From the NCBI RefSeq assembly GCF_030867095.1, contig NC_081831.1:41663319-41727318 (forward strand): 64,000 bases of DNA. Reading direction: 5' to 3'. Shown here in pieces: positions 49,701 through 57,580 of the stretch. Every line of letters begins with the position of its first letter. Position 1 is the first letter of the stretch. This stretch comes from Alligator mississippiensis. Its lineage: Eukaryota; Chordata; Crocodylia; Alligatoridae. The notes beneath the pieces were generated by a model. It was not told where the DNA came from, searched no databases, and saw nothing but the letters and a program-made list of their open reading frames with translations. A program made the position numbers and the translations under genes.

Positions 49701-52700
49701 ACAGAAACACCCAATTACCGGTGGGGGCACATTTCTCACAGGAGGGCCACTCTCTCTCCAATCTCTCAGTCCTGATCCTCAAGGGAAATTTACACAACAC
49801 ATCCCAGAGACGAGCCTATGAGCTCCATTTCATCAACCTGCTGGATACTAGAGATCAGGGACTAAACATAGACATTGGATTTTTGATACGTTACGAACTG
49901 CCTGGCAACTGACTCCCCAGCCCAGCCCAACCCCTGGCTTGTTTACTTTTCATTCCATCCAGGAAGAGCACGCAGCAACTGCTGCAGCGTCCTTAGCCCG
50001 ACGAAGGGTTTTTGAACCCGAAAGCTTGCTTAATAACTATTCTCCAACCATTTGGGTTGGTCTAATAACAGATATCAAATTCACCCAAGGAACCTTGTCT
50101 GGTTCAAGAAGAGACACTGATATACCTATAGCTGCAGGAAAAGATTAAACAACAGTCAATTAGCATAACTGAAAACCACTCTCATCAGGTTAACACTGTT
50201 TTCTTTTTAATGAAACTGGATCCTGCACTGTCAGCAGACTAACTAGATCCAACAAGGACCTTCAGGCTATGAAAAAGTAGGATTTACTATAAAAGACTAC
50301 CTGAAACCCACTCCCCACTACCCAAGGGAATAGATTTCCTCCCCTTAGCTCCCCAAAAAGCCAGTGTAATTTTCCACTAATATTTCAGAATCAGACCTTT
50401 TGCTGCAACTTTTCCCCCTGTCCAAGGTTCTGAAACAACGTAAAGCCTTCAAGACTCTAGCACAGAGTTTGCTGAAGGATTAATAACTTCGGGTGTGTTT
50501 ACATGTGTTACAGGAGTTGGAGAGGCGGGGGCTTTAATTAGAGTGGCTCCAAGAACATTAGATAAATGAGCTTTAGATAAAGTGCCCCTAGTGCCATTTT
50601 GAAGCATAGGGATGCAGATACACAACATATGGAGGCTGGCTGGAGTGCAGCAATTACCATGCTCCAGCAGTCTCAATTAATTGAGTCTACTCTGACACGC
50701 TGTACTTATAGCACATTGCAGTAGTCTCTGGGCTCGTGTACAGGCACCCTTAAAGTCTTTCACCCACCTACAGATTATCTTTCTAAAAAAAACAGAGTAT
50801 AGAAACATAACAAATTTCAAATCTATTACTTCCACTCAAAAAGGGGCAGAATTATTTCAGCCCCCAAGATCCAGATCCAGATGTTAAGACAGGGGTGGGC
50901 AAAATACGGCCCATGGGCTGCACGTGGCCCACCAGACCATTCTATCCAGCCTGTGTGGCACCTAAAGTTTAGAAAATTAATATTTATCTGCTACTGGCTG
51001 CTGTCAAAGATGACAGATACCAGGGGCAGGACCCATTGGAAGCTGGCAGGAGTTAGGAGAAAGGCGAGCCCGACACCACCCTACCCGTAGCCCCCTCCCA
51101 CCCCCCACCCGGAAGCCTCTGCCTGCAGCCGCTTTCCCTGCAGACAGCTGCTCCAGCACCACATGCCCCTGGCTACATCGCATCGCTGGAACACGCCAGT
51201 ACCCTGGGGCCTGGAGCAGAAGGGATATATGTGTCCATGCAATATGAGAGAGAGAGAGAGAGAGAGATTCAGGGTGGGAAAAGCACGCACAGTGTGTGTG
51301 TGTGTGTGTGTGTGTGCGTGCGTGTGCGCGCGCACGCATGTGCATGCATACGCTATAAGGGAGAGGGAGAGTGTGTTTGTAGGGTGATTCCCACAAGCAC
51401 ACCCCACCATACACATGCATCCACACCCCCTTTCGAACTGCAATACATGCAGACCCTCACACACCCCCACAAACCCCGTAACACTCACACCCCACATATC
51501 CACACACACACTCACATGCTTCCTCACCCCACATACACACCTAGCCACCCCCCCACACAGTATACAAGAGTAAGACTTCATTTAAAGCTATTATATACAC
51601 TCACCTCTAAGTACACTACACAAATGCATGTGTTTGTCCACTAAGATGTGGGGCGAGGTGGACACACTTGAAGGGAGAGAGAGGCTGCAACTATATTTAG
51701 ACAGACTACAAAAGTGGGCAGGTGAGAATAGGATGGGGTTCAACGTAGACAAATGCAGGGGGCTGCACCTTGGGAGAAGGAATCCACAGCATACATACAG
51801 GCTGGGGAGTTCCCTTCTTGAAAGCACAGAGGCGGAAAGGGATCTCGGAGTCATTATTGACTCCAAGATGAACATGAGCCGCCAATGTCAGACCGCAACC
51901 AGCAAGGCCAGCCATACCTTGTCATGCACCCAAAGGTGCATCTCAAGCCAGTCCAGAGAGGTGACACTCCCCCTCTATGCAACTTTGGTCAGGCCGCAGT
52001 TGGAGTACTGCATCCAGTACTGGGCGCTGCACTTCAAAAGGGATGTGGCCAGCCTGGAGAAGGTTCAGAGGGCCACCCGCTTGGTGAGAGGGCAGCAGGA
52101 CAGGCCCTACGAGGGGAGACTGAAGGACCTGAACCTGTTCAGCCTCAGCAAGAGGAGGCTGAGGGGGGACCTGGTGGCTGCCTACAAGTTCATCAAGGGG
52201 GATCAACAGCAAATAGGTAGAGCCCTTTTCTTCCCAGCACCACCTGAGTTGACGAGGAACAATGGTAATAAGCTGATGGAGAATAGGTGTAGGTTGGAGA
52301 TCAGAAGGCAATATTTTACAGTTAGGGTGGCCAAAATCTGGAACCAACTTACCAGAGAGGTGGTCCTCGCCCCTACCTTGGGCAAATTCAAGAGGAGGTT
52401 GGACGATCACCTGTCTGGGGTCTTGTGAACCCAGCATTCATTCCTGCCTGTGGCAGAGGGTCAGGCTGGATGATCTGTTCAGGTCCCTCCTGACCCTAGC
52501 TACTATGAAACTACGTAAACCAGGGCAAAAATATTTTTTGAAACTGTATTAATGAATGTTTTAGATGTTCGCTTTTTAGAATCTAATTTGGTATTTTTCT
52601 GGTTCTGAGATGGCCAAACCCCTTGCTGAAAGGAGTACTTTTGGGGGCAAAGGTTCCAGTCTCAAGATGGTAACCAGGGGGTGGGGCACCTGTCAAGGGG

Positions 52701-55700
52701 TGTGGCTACCCATGCGGCCCTTGATAGCTTGCCAAAACTCAGTAAGCCACCCTCCACCCAAAATAATTGCCTGCCCCTGTCTTAAGAGGTAGTTCTAACA
52801 AGTATCATTCAGTTGTAAGTTTTCAAATCTTGTCAACACAGGTGTGGAATTGCAAATATTAAGACCTACCGGGTTTTCTTAAAGATCTCACTGTCATCTT
52901 GGCAGTCTTCTTCTTTCTCCTCCATAAATAGCACTTATTGTTATCCCATCACCTCTGTCCCTTGAGATGCTTACAAAAGATGTAAGCTTGTCAGTGGCCC
53001 AGAACTTAAAGGATTAGACAGCAGGCCCCTTCAACACAGCGTTCAATTCAAGTACTATGAAAATTATTCTGGTAAAACTGCTGTTCAAAGAAATGATTCT
53101 CCATATGAAAACACACACATAGAACAGCCTTTGTCAGCCAGGCCAAACAAGCTGGGCCCCAAGCTGGTTTGTTCATTTAAACATAGTAAGTATGTATGTA
53201 TGAGTGTATGATTGCTTATTATGGCAGTCTGAAGAAACAAGTGGATGCAGATATGCCTGCCAAGGTCCTGATGTGTGGGTTTTTCCTTTTGACTGACCAA
53301 GGAGGAAAACACAACACACTACAGACCCTTGAGTATATTTGTTACTGTTGGTATTTATTTCCCATTCTTGCCCCGTAAAAATGGGATTGTGAATACCACA
53401 TGAGAAAACGTTACTGATAACTGGAGCTATAAGGTGGACAAGTGCTGGAAAACACTCACTTGTGGACAAGTTCTATTTCATGTCAAACTGATGCAGCAGC
53501 ATCTACCAACCAGCTATAAATTCACTAAAACTTCTAATGGTCAGTTACCAGCATGGTTACTTAAATTCAGGTGAACAAAAGAGCCATAACATGGCTAGGG
53601 TTACCCAATCACAATATGAAAACTCACCTGCAGACTGTACCCCAAGGCTGAAGGCAGTCACTGGCTGTATGGTAGCTGCTGTGGTTGCTGCAGTGCTGGC
53701 AGCAGCTGGGATTGCTCCAAAGCTTAACCCTGTAGGCATGGCTTGCTGTGTTGTGCTTCCCATAGGGCCGATACTGAAGTTGGGAGCACCAGTCTGGGTT
53801 GCTCCCCCAGTGGAAAAGTTGAAACCTCCAGTTGACCCAGAGTGGGTGGTAGTGGTGGTGGTAGCGGCAGTAGTACAGCCAAAAACAAACCCAGAAGGAG
53901 CTGCTGCCTGACTAGATGGTGCACTGCTTGGTGCAGAGCTACCAAGTCCAAAGCCACCTGTAATTCCTGTAGTCTGAGTTGTACCACTACTTCCCAAGTT
54001 TAACTTTGGTGCATTTCCCCTAGATAGAAAAAACACTGAGGTGAACTAATTTATGACCCATAGCCAAGTTTGCTACCAAAAGGGCAGTTTTGTTTTCCTT
54101 TAAGGCCTACGATATGCTGAGATAGGCATTTTAGATAAGAGGAGTCTCATGAGGATCAGCTTTGCATCAGATTTCTCCCTCTAGTTGACTGTAGCCCAAG
54201 TCTGACATGCTAAAATGCAATTCCTGCCATAACCTCTCCTGTCAACTCCACTTACCTTGATGTTCTTTTAATTACCCACTTTCCAGTCAAGGCTCTTTTC
54301 ACACTACCTTTATGCCTGAAACAGCTTCCTTGCTCTTACATGCTGCAGATCCTCCCCATCCCTCTTCCACTAAATTCCCACAAGACTATCCTTTCAGGTG
54401 GCTTTTCACTGCTAGTCTCCACTCAGGCACAATTCCCAGTAATGTCAACAGGAAGTTGGCAAAGCTAGCCCAATTCTTATTGCCTTCACTCTGCTTCTAT
54501 CAACATTGACCAAGAAATGTTACCAGAAAGAAAACTTTTCCAGGACTGGGTACTAGACTAGATTCTACCATAGGACTCCCAAACCCACAACCACTACCCA
54601 AAAATAGACCTACCACCTGCTGACAGGGGCTGAATGGTCTCCCTCACATTGATAAAAGACTAACAATCCAGATACTGTTCTCAAGAGGAAAGATATTGGA
54701 GGGGGGGGGGGTTATTTATGAGCGGTTTTCTTATTTTTTGGAAGGGGGGGGGGTTAAGAAACCCCACCTCCCCTCCCATAGCCCTACCCTGCTCACTTGA
54801 AAATGGAGAATCCTCAGTGAGCTTACTTCAAGCCCTGGGCCAAAGTCTCAAAAGAAAATGGTGTACCTGTACCACATTTCCCAGTAGAATAACATCTGGG
54901 ATGGGCCATAACTCTCCACAAGGCCAAGCTGTTTAGACAAAGGGTGAAAGAAGCCTCTCCAACCACTCTCATGAGATACCATGCTGATTTGGGGTCAGGA
55001 AGGAATTTTGTTTGCCCCATGGTCAGATTGGTGTGGACCGCAGGGTTTTTGCCTTCCTCTGTAGAGGGCAGGGGGCATGGCCCTCTAACTGAGCACATAC
55101 TGGCAACATTTCATAGCATCAGGATGTTACAGGCTGTGCTTCCCTGCTTTGCCCATGGCAGATTCAACTGTTAGGTCTGTGCCATGTCAGGGTTGAGGGC
55201 AGCCTCATGTAGAGTTTAGACTACAGCTAATGGGGTGGTTTGGACAAGGATGAACCTGCCTCACACAAAGGCCAAACTGGATGTGACCTCGGGAGGTCCC
55301 TTCTGGTCACACTTCTCCGCAGTGGTACAATTCTCTGGCTGTCACCTGCAGACCCGTGTGTGCAGGACCCCTCCCTCTCCTCCACCGACTTCCATTGTGA
55401 ACTTCTTGTAAGGGCCCAATGCGGCCACAGTAGCGTGGGAAAGTTTTCCTTTGAAACCCCACCACCCCCTCCGCTCCCGGGGCCCAGGTGGCGCCGCGCT
55501 CCCCTTTTACCCCAGTGAGAAGACGTTCCCCGCGGGGGCGGGCGTGGCCGTGGCCGTAGCAGGCGCCCCGAAGCTGAAGCCGGCGGTCGGCGCGGAGGTG
55601 GCCGGGGCGGGCAGGGAGAAAAGCCCAGCGGGCTGTGCGCCGGACGGCGCCGGGGCCGGGATCCCAAAGCTGAAGCCGGCCCCGGCGCCGGGGGCCGAAA

Positions 55701-55818
55701 AGGAAAAGCCGGCGGGAGCGGGAGCGGCCGGCGCAGCGGTGCTGGCGGCCGTCCCCTTGGGGGCGCCGAAGCTGAAGCCGCCGCCCGGCGCGCTCGACCC
55801 GAAGTTGAACTGACTCAT
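32747..55818 (-). CDS. NUP62: NUP62, nucleoporin p62, complete multi-exon coding sequence
   Basis: Coding exons on the minus strand: 55511-55818, 53628-54019, 49397-49507, 48775-48915, 44112-44207, 43187-43298, 42868-43012, 40568-40617, 40288-40422, 39747-39858, 37612-37678, 32747-32838. Total 1761 nt, 586 aa plus TGA, every phase matching. The N-terminal half is an FG-repeat, Ser/Thr/Ala-rich disordered domain (FNFG, FSFG, FVFG, LSFG, FGLG). The C-terminal half is the coiled coil from [13 protein letters not shown] to ERSFRITFD, almost identical to human NUP62. Known: p62 with NUP58 and NUP54 forms the central-channel FG barrier of the nuclear pore and is O-GlcNAc modified. The human gene at this syntenic place is the shortened NUP62CL, whereas human NUP62 (19q13) has its coding sequence in one exon. 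No damage seen here. Confidence 0.96.
32994..33295. mobile_element. probable non-autonomous hAT element (CAGTGSTGCTCAA family)
   Basis: Starts GAGTGGTGCTCAGTC and ends GGTTGAGCCACCC, matching the element at 25976-26329 reversed. Both share a block reading CTGCCAAATTTTTGG / CTGCCATATTTCTGG and GGGGAGCCCTGT-like sequence. Target duplication not clear. In NUP62 intron 11. Confidence 0.5.
33558..33625. repeat. perfect 34-bp tandem duplication
   Basis: Two identical adjacent 34-bp units (33558-33591 and 33592-33625) starting AAAGGCTAAAGTGACTCC. Being identical, the duplication is recent or an assembly artefact. Confidence 0.9.
33626..34618. other. NUP62 intron 11, AT-rich part
   Basis: About 1 kb of AT-rich intronic DNA with a short C run near 34160. 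No repeat family or exon recognised. Confidence 0.5.
34619..35685 (+). mobile_element. LTR-like block with internal minisatellite (fossil)
   Basis: Begins TGTTGCAGGGCACC and has a TATA-like CCTTATAAAG near 34790, followed by a GC-rich leader. From about 35055 to 35460 it holds degenerate tandem units of roughly 55-65 bp built on CCTCATAGGGACCCC and GCGCCAGGAGGGCGCA. It shares its start and a GGCTGTAGGGG/GGAGGAGGCCTCAT block with 60123-60999, so both belong to one LTR family. Its right end is lost against a CR1. Confidence 0.4.
35686..36390 (+). mobile_element. CR1 LINE fragment with part of the reverse transcriptase
   Basis: Encodes [20 protein letters not shown], then [16 protein letters not shown] and NYRPVSLT of the CR1 reverse transcriptase. 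It then skips about 80 residues of the core to [20 protein letters not shown] and FADNTKMW. The catalytic FADD is FADN here and the first Asp region is deleted, so it is inactive. 5'- and 3'-truncated. In NUP62 intron 11. Confidence 0.9.
36391..36778. mobile_element. hAT element (CAGGGGTGTCAAA family), left end worn
   Basis: The right end TGTTTGACACCCCTG (to 36778) is clear. The left end is a degenerate TCAAATTCATCTGGCCC abutting the CR1 fragment. Non-coding interior. Target duplication not clear. Confidence 0.5.
36796..37106. mobile_element. second hAT copy of the CAGGGGTGTCAAA family
   Basis: Starts near TAGGGATGTTAGGTATACAG and ends ATGTTTGACACCTCTG. Inside, the matched pair GGGCCAGATCCAACC and GGATCCAGCCC lies near the two ends. 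The flanks (TCACAGAG / TAATAGAG) agree at 6 of 8 positions. Confidence 0.5.
37612..37678 (-). CDS. NUP62: NUP62 coding exon 11 (coiled coil)
   Basis: Codes [20 protein letters not shown] then NS. Matches human residue for residue from memory. Donor GTAAGA. Confidence 0.96.
37830..38929. mobile_element. palindromic (foldback) hAT element
   Basis: 1100 bp in NUP62 intron 10. Ends TAGCGGTGCACCGATA and ATCAGTGCACCTCTA; perfect 8-bp target duplication CAGAGTAG (37822-37829 and 38930-38937). The two halves are inverted copies of each other around a centre near 38350-38380 (GGTGGCTACAGCCCACC), e.g. GCCCAGCTGGGGCGGTGAAT on the left against its complement near 38640. Apparent long open frames here are GC-rich artefacts. 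Confidence 0.85.
39747..39858 (-). CDS. NUP62: NUP62 coding exon 10 (coiled coil)
   Basis: Codes [20 protein letters not shown] then [17 protein letters not shown]. Near-identical to human. Acceptor TTGCAG, donor GTGAGT. Confidence 0.96.
40288..40422 (-). CDS. NUP62: NUP62 coding exon 9 (coiled coil)
   Basis: Codes [40 protein letters not shown] and ERER. Continuous heptad pattern. Donor GTAAGG. Confidence 0.96.
40568..40617 (-). CDS. NUP62: NUP62 coding exon 8 (coiled coil)
   Basis: Codes [17 protein letters not shown] in 50 nt. Nearly identical to human. Acceptor TTCTAG, donor GTAAGA. Confidence 0.95.
40846..42624. mobile_element. hAT element (CAGGGGTGGGCAA family) holding a nested hAT
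   Basis: Ends CAGGGTCAGGCAATTATT and TTTTGCCCACCACCG; perfect 8-bp target duplication GTCTACCA (40838-40845 and 42625-42632). In NUP62 intron 7. It contains a G run near 41056, the second element at 41175-41953 and a T/G run near 42077-42113. The left part repeats 46980-47190 and 52610-52779 in reverse. Confidence 0.88.
41175..41953. mobile_element. palindromic hAT element (TAGGGCTGTGCAAA family), nested
   Basis: 779 bp, ends TAGGGCTGTGCGAAGC and TTTTGCACACCCCTA, perfect 8-bp target duplication GTGTATAT (41167-41174 and 41954-41961). Its halves are inverted copies: ACAGCTTTAAATGTTTTTTC with ACATACCTC on the left, complement on the right near 41770. Arms are about 390 bp. Younger than its host element. 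Confidence 0.88.
42868..43012 (-). CDS. NUP62: NUP62 coding exon 7 (start of coiled coil)
   Basis: Codes [40 protein letters not shown] and TLIENGEK. Start of the conserved alpha-helical domain that trimerises with NUP54 and NUP58. Confidence 0.96.
43187..43298 (-). CDS. NUP62: NUP62 coding exon 6 (Thr-rich linker to coiled coil)
   Basis: Codes [20 protein letters not shown] then [16 protein letters not shown]. Links the FG domain to the helical domain. Acceptor TTCCAG, donor GTGAGT. Confidence 0.91.
43400..43530 (+). repeat. MIR-like SINE relic
   Basis: CTTAATTTCTTCCATTTGTA followed by AGATATGGACAAGTAGTA resembles the MIR core plus its CATCTGTAAAATGG motif. Worn; low information. In NUP62 intron 5. 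Confidence 0.4.
44112..44207 (-). CDS. NUP62: NUP62 coding exon 5 (FG linker)
   Basis: Codes [20 protein letters not shown] then [11 protein letters not shown]. One GFG motif in a Thr-rich context. Donor GTAAGT. Confidence 0.9.
44345..45650. other. NUP62 intron 4, part without recognised elements
   Basis: AT-rich intronic DNA of about 1.3 kb with an A run near 44836-44850. No exon, RNA gene or repeat family recognised. Confidence 0.5.
45663..46521. mobile_element. probable solo LTR (fossil), unusual flanking repeat
   Basis: 859 bp with TGCC...GGCA ends and an AATAAA about 85 bp before its right end. It is flanked by an 11-bp direct repeat AGCAAAGCACA (45651-45661 and 46522-46532), longer than the 4-6 bp usual for LTR elements. 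It appears to have entered the left part of a hAT copy. Family not known. Confidence 0.5.
46533..47191. mobile_element. hAT element right part (CAGGGGTGGGCAA family) with CA repeat
   Basis: Matches 51370-51620 and then 52517-52779 of this window end to end, so it is an uninterrupted version of that copy. It contains a (CA)n run (about 46700-46748) and C-rich DNA and ends GCCCTCCACCCAAAATAACT, then ACCCGCCCCTA. The left side is broken by the insertion at 45663-46521. Confidence 0.7.
47231..47439. mobile_element. small non-autonomous hAT element (CAGGGGTGGCCAAC family)
   Basis: Begins TAGAGGTGGCCAACTTG and ends TTGGCCCCCCACTA. Flanks ACCTACTC and AGCTACTT agree at 6 of 8 positions. Related to 7132-7326; both contain a degenerate GGCACGCATGCC region and GGGGA purine-rich middle. 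Confidence 0.6.
47440..48774. other. NUP62 intron 4, right part
   Basis: Mostly unassigned. 48160-48740 is GC-rich with near-inverted blocks CAAACTAAAACTCCTCCTCG / GAGTTTTAGTTTGCTGCACC around 48560-48590, possibly a small foldback element, but ends were not found. Confidence 0.35.
48775..48915 (-). CDS. NUP62: NUP62 coding exon 4 (Thr/Ser-rich linker)
   Basis: Codes [40 protein letters not shown] and AATGLS. Low-complexity Thr/Ser/Ala spacer with no FG dipeptide. Supported by clean phase on both sides. Confidence 0.9.
49397..49507 (-). CDS. NUP62: NUP62 coding exon 3 (FG repeats)
   Basis: Codes [20 protein letters not shown] then [16 protein letters not shown], with LNFG and LSFG repeats. 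Its acceptor (AATCCAG) is 46 bp from a Penelope-like insertion in intron 2. Phase 1 at both ends. Confidence 0.93.
49567..50099 (+). mobile_element. Penelope-like element, 5'-truncated, with GIY-YIG endonuclease region
   Basis: 533 bp in NUP62 intron 2, flanked by a perfect 13-bp target duplication TGGTTCAAGAAGA (49554-49566 and 50100-50112). It codes in one open frame [20 protein letters not shown], then [20 protein letters not shown] and [20 protein letters not shown]. This has the GIY-YIG endonuclease look of Penelope-like elements, with a CxxC before the second motif and a downstream His. The 3' part (about 49915-50099) is non-coding. The reverse-transcriptase part is absent through 5' truncation. 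Such endonucleases nick the target for primed reverse transcription. Confidence 0.85.
50890..52779. mobile_element. hAT element (CAGGGGTGGGCAA family) interrupted by CR1
   Basis: Ends CAGGGGTGGGCAAAATACGG and AATAATTGCCTGCCCCTG. 8-bp target duplications TGTTAAGA (50882-50889) and TCTTAAGA (52780-52787), one mismatch. It contains (GA)n near 51246-51267, (TG)n near 51294-51320 and the CR1 fragment at 51640-52515. In NUP62 intron 2. Confidence 0.87.
51640..52515 (+). mobile_element. CR1 LINE, 5'-truncated, open C-terminal ORF2
   Basis: An unbroken frame (to 52428, stop TGA) codes the ORF2 C-terminus: [54 protein letters not shown] and [16 protein letters not shown]. The 3' end reads GGTCAGGCTGGATGATCTG, then TGACCCTAGCTACTATGAAA. 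No stop or frameshift over about 260 codons, so this is a fairly young insertion into a hAT element. Confidence 0.92.
52800..53627. other. NUP62 intron 2, part next to exon 2
   Basis: About 800 bp of AT-rich intronic DNA. No repeat family or exon recognised. Confidence 0.5.
53628..54019 (-). CDS. NUP62: NUP62 coding exon 2 (FG repeats)
   Basis: 130 codons from [18 protein letters not shown] to SLGVQSAG, with FGLG, FVFG, FNFS, LSFG and FSLG repeats between Thr/Ser/Ala spacers including a six-Thr run. Acceptor ATCTAG, donor GTGAGT. Confidence 0.94.
54020..54860. other. NUP62 intron 1, left part
   Basis: Intronic DNA with two G runs near 54700-54712 and 54745-54754. No repeat family or exon recognised. 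Confidence 0.5.
54870..55320 (+). repeat. CR1-like LINE 3' end
   Basis: A 3' UTR-like stretch shared with 1-180 (inverted there), ending in AAACTGGATGTGACCTCGGG and AGGTCCCTTCTGGTC, the usual CR1 end pattern. Lies in NUP62 intron 1 close to the CpG island. Confidence 0.6.
55511..55818 (-). CDS. NUP62: NUP62 coding exon 1 (start, FG repeats)
   Basis: Begins [20 protein letters not shown] and has several GFSF/FSFG repeats in a Gly/Ala/Pro-rich context. Very GC-rich because it lies in the shared CpG island. Donor GTAAAA, phase 2 out. Confidence 0.94.
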
Positions 55819-56125
55819 GGCAGCTCCCGCCGGGGGGGCGGTGGGGATCACAGTACTCGCCGGGATCTCCCTCGAGCAGGCCCAACTCACACCGCCGACC
55901 GTCCCGCGCGCCCCAGTGACGCAGAGACGTGCCACGCGCCGACGTACAGCCCGTCTCCAGCACGCCTGCGCACGTGACCAGTCTCCCCCAATCACAGCCT
56001 GCCTTAGCCGCTATGGGCGTTCTGCAGGCAGAGTTGAAGGCCGCTGCGATCAGGCTCCGCGCGATTGGCTGAGAGCGAGGCCCCGCCCCCACGGGGGCAC
56101 GAGGGGAGGAGCGCGCGGCGCTGCC
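55819..56125. promoter_or_regulatory. bidirectional CpG-island promoter between NUP62 and DNAAF6
   Basis: Only 307 bp separate the NUP62 start codon (minus strand) from the first DNAAF6 start codon (plus strand). The stretch is CpG-rich, has no TATA box, and has two oppositely oriented CCAAT boxes: CCAAT at 55988-55992 and ATTGG at 56064-56068. Such spacing and paired CCAAT boxes are typical of divergent promoters. Shared use is inferred. Confidence 0.7.
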
Positions 56126-56281
56126 ATGGTAGCAGCGGACGCGGTCGGAGGCAGCGCGGGGCTGCAGGCGAGGATGGAGGCGGACCTGGGCTCGGCCTCG
56201 TCAGTCTCTTCACTACGAGCCTTGGCGCAGCTGCTGGCGTCCCCGCAGGGGGACGCTGCGGACGTCGACTGCGACGATGGG
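56126..56281 (+). CDS. DNAAF6: DNAAF6 (PIH1D3) first coding exon, rest outside window
   Basis: Codes MVAADAVGGSAGLQARMEAD, then LGSASSVSSLRALAQLLASP and an acidic end DAADVDCDDG before a GTGAGG donor. The SVSSLRALAQLL segment matches human DNAAF6 SVSSVTALEALSKLL, with acidic residues following in both. Known: DNAAF6 is a PIH-domain co-chaperone that helps preassemble axonemal dynein arms in the cytoplasm. Start choice: the ATG at 56126 (GCCATGG) or the in-frame ATG at 56174 (AGGATGG), which aligns better with the human start. No PIH-domain exon was found in the remaining 7.7 kb. The identification rests on one short exon plus synteny and the divergent promoter with NUP62. Confidence 0.75.
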
Positions 56282-57015
56282 GTGAGGCCCGGACACGCAC
56301 GTTACGCGGCCGGCGGGGCCGGGGCTTTTCCACGGCCGGGAGTGGCCTTGACCTGGCGGCTGCGAGCTCCGCGCTCCGCACCTCACGTGCCTTGAAGCGC
56401 TCGTTGCGGCTCCAGGGCGCGGTCTGTGCCCTGGGCCGCCCGCTCGTGCCGCACGGCGGAGCGGCGCCACAAGGCGACACCTTCGTGTCAGCGGCCCCGC
56501 CGTCGCCGGCCCTGATCGGGCCCACTGCTCCCCCGCCCTGCCCGGCTCCCTGCCCTCCGCCCCGCTCACCTGTGGCTGCCTGCGCAGTCCGCTGGGTCCC
56601 GGGGAGCAGGCAGGGACCTGCCGGGCCGCTGCCACCGCTGCTTCTGGGCCGGGCTCAGCCTGGAGACCAGCAGCACCCCAGCAGTGGGGGCAAGGGTTGG
56701 GCAGGCAGGTTAGCCCTTCCCTGCCTGCTCCCCTGGACATGACACAGGTGACGGGGAGCCCTGGGGAGCAGGGAGAAGCCCGGAATGGGAGGAGAACGGT
56801 TCTTACCTTTCAGTCCTCCAGGCCCCTGTGGCCTGAAGTGTGACTGCTCCACACTCAAGCTAGCACTAACACTAACACCTACGACATGTGTGCAGCTCAC
56901 AGTGTAACGTGGAACAAGGTCCTAACACAGTATGTTTCTCCAGGTTAAAATAAACTATCAGATTGATTAATACGTTAAGGGCCCAGGGCTATGTTGCTCC
57001 AGTTATGATTGAAGG
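56282..57015. other. DNAAF6 intron 1, CpG-rich start
   Basis: The first 450 bp continue the CpG island; GC content then falls. No further exon or repeat recognised. Long open frames here reflect high GC and lack of stops. Confidence 0.5.
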
Positions 57016-57267
57016 CATGAACGGCGTGTGCCCCTGGTGGCTGGGGGGGCACGGCTGTGCTGGGGTTGGCGGGAGCACAGCGGCGGTAAGCTGGGAGCTC
57101 CCGCAGACACTGCTGGCACTGGTGGCAGCCGGGGGGGCTGAACACTGACCAGGGGTCCCCAACCACCCGCAGACACCACCGGCAGTGTCAGCGGCAGGAT
57201 GGTGAGCAGCAACCTTTTTGCAGGGGGTGCACGTTCACCTGTGTGCACTCCCTCCGCATCACCCCTG
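57016..57267. mobile_element. small hAT element (CAGGGGTGATGC ends)
   Basis: 252 bp with a clear right end GCATCACCCCTG, a worn left end, and a perfect 8-bp target duplication ATTGAAGG (57008-57015 and 57268-57275). GC-rich, non-coding. In DNAAF6 intron 1. Confidence 0.7.
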
Positions 57268-57580
57268 ATTGAAGGAAAAATCAACAGACCTCCCTTGGAA
57301 CGTGCAGTAATTTGCTATATCATATACCAGGTGTTAAAAGCACAATACACTAGGCAAAATTACTCAAAAGATGTTATTCCTTTAGTCCTGTGGCCATGAG
57401 AATCTTTTTCAGGTCCATCTTTTTCAGATTCATGAAACAAAATCTAGCCATCTTGAGCATCTTGACAATGCATTCAGTGCTTCACAGGCACTTATGTCTG
57501 CACCTGAGTTAATGCTTGCAGCAAGAGCTAAAAACAGCCTGCAGGGCTGTGTAATAGGAGCTATGTTACCAGGTGTGCAG

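Noticed and set aside
51628-52428. 266-codon open frame as a possible host gene
   Set aside because: It is the C-terminus of the CR1 ORF2 and ends at the CR1 stop; annotated as a LINE.
55227-56740. Many long frames on both strands around the NUP62/DNAAF6 promoter
   Set aside because: High CpG content removes stops. Only NUP62 exon 1 and DNAAF6 exon 1 have protein and splice support.
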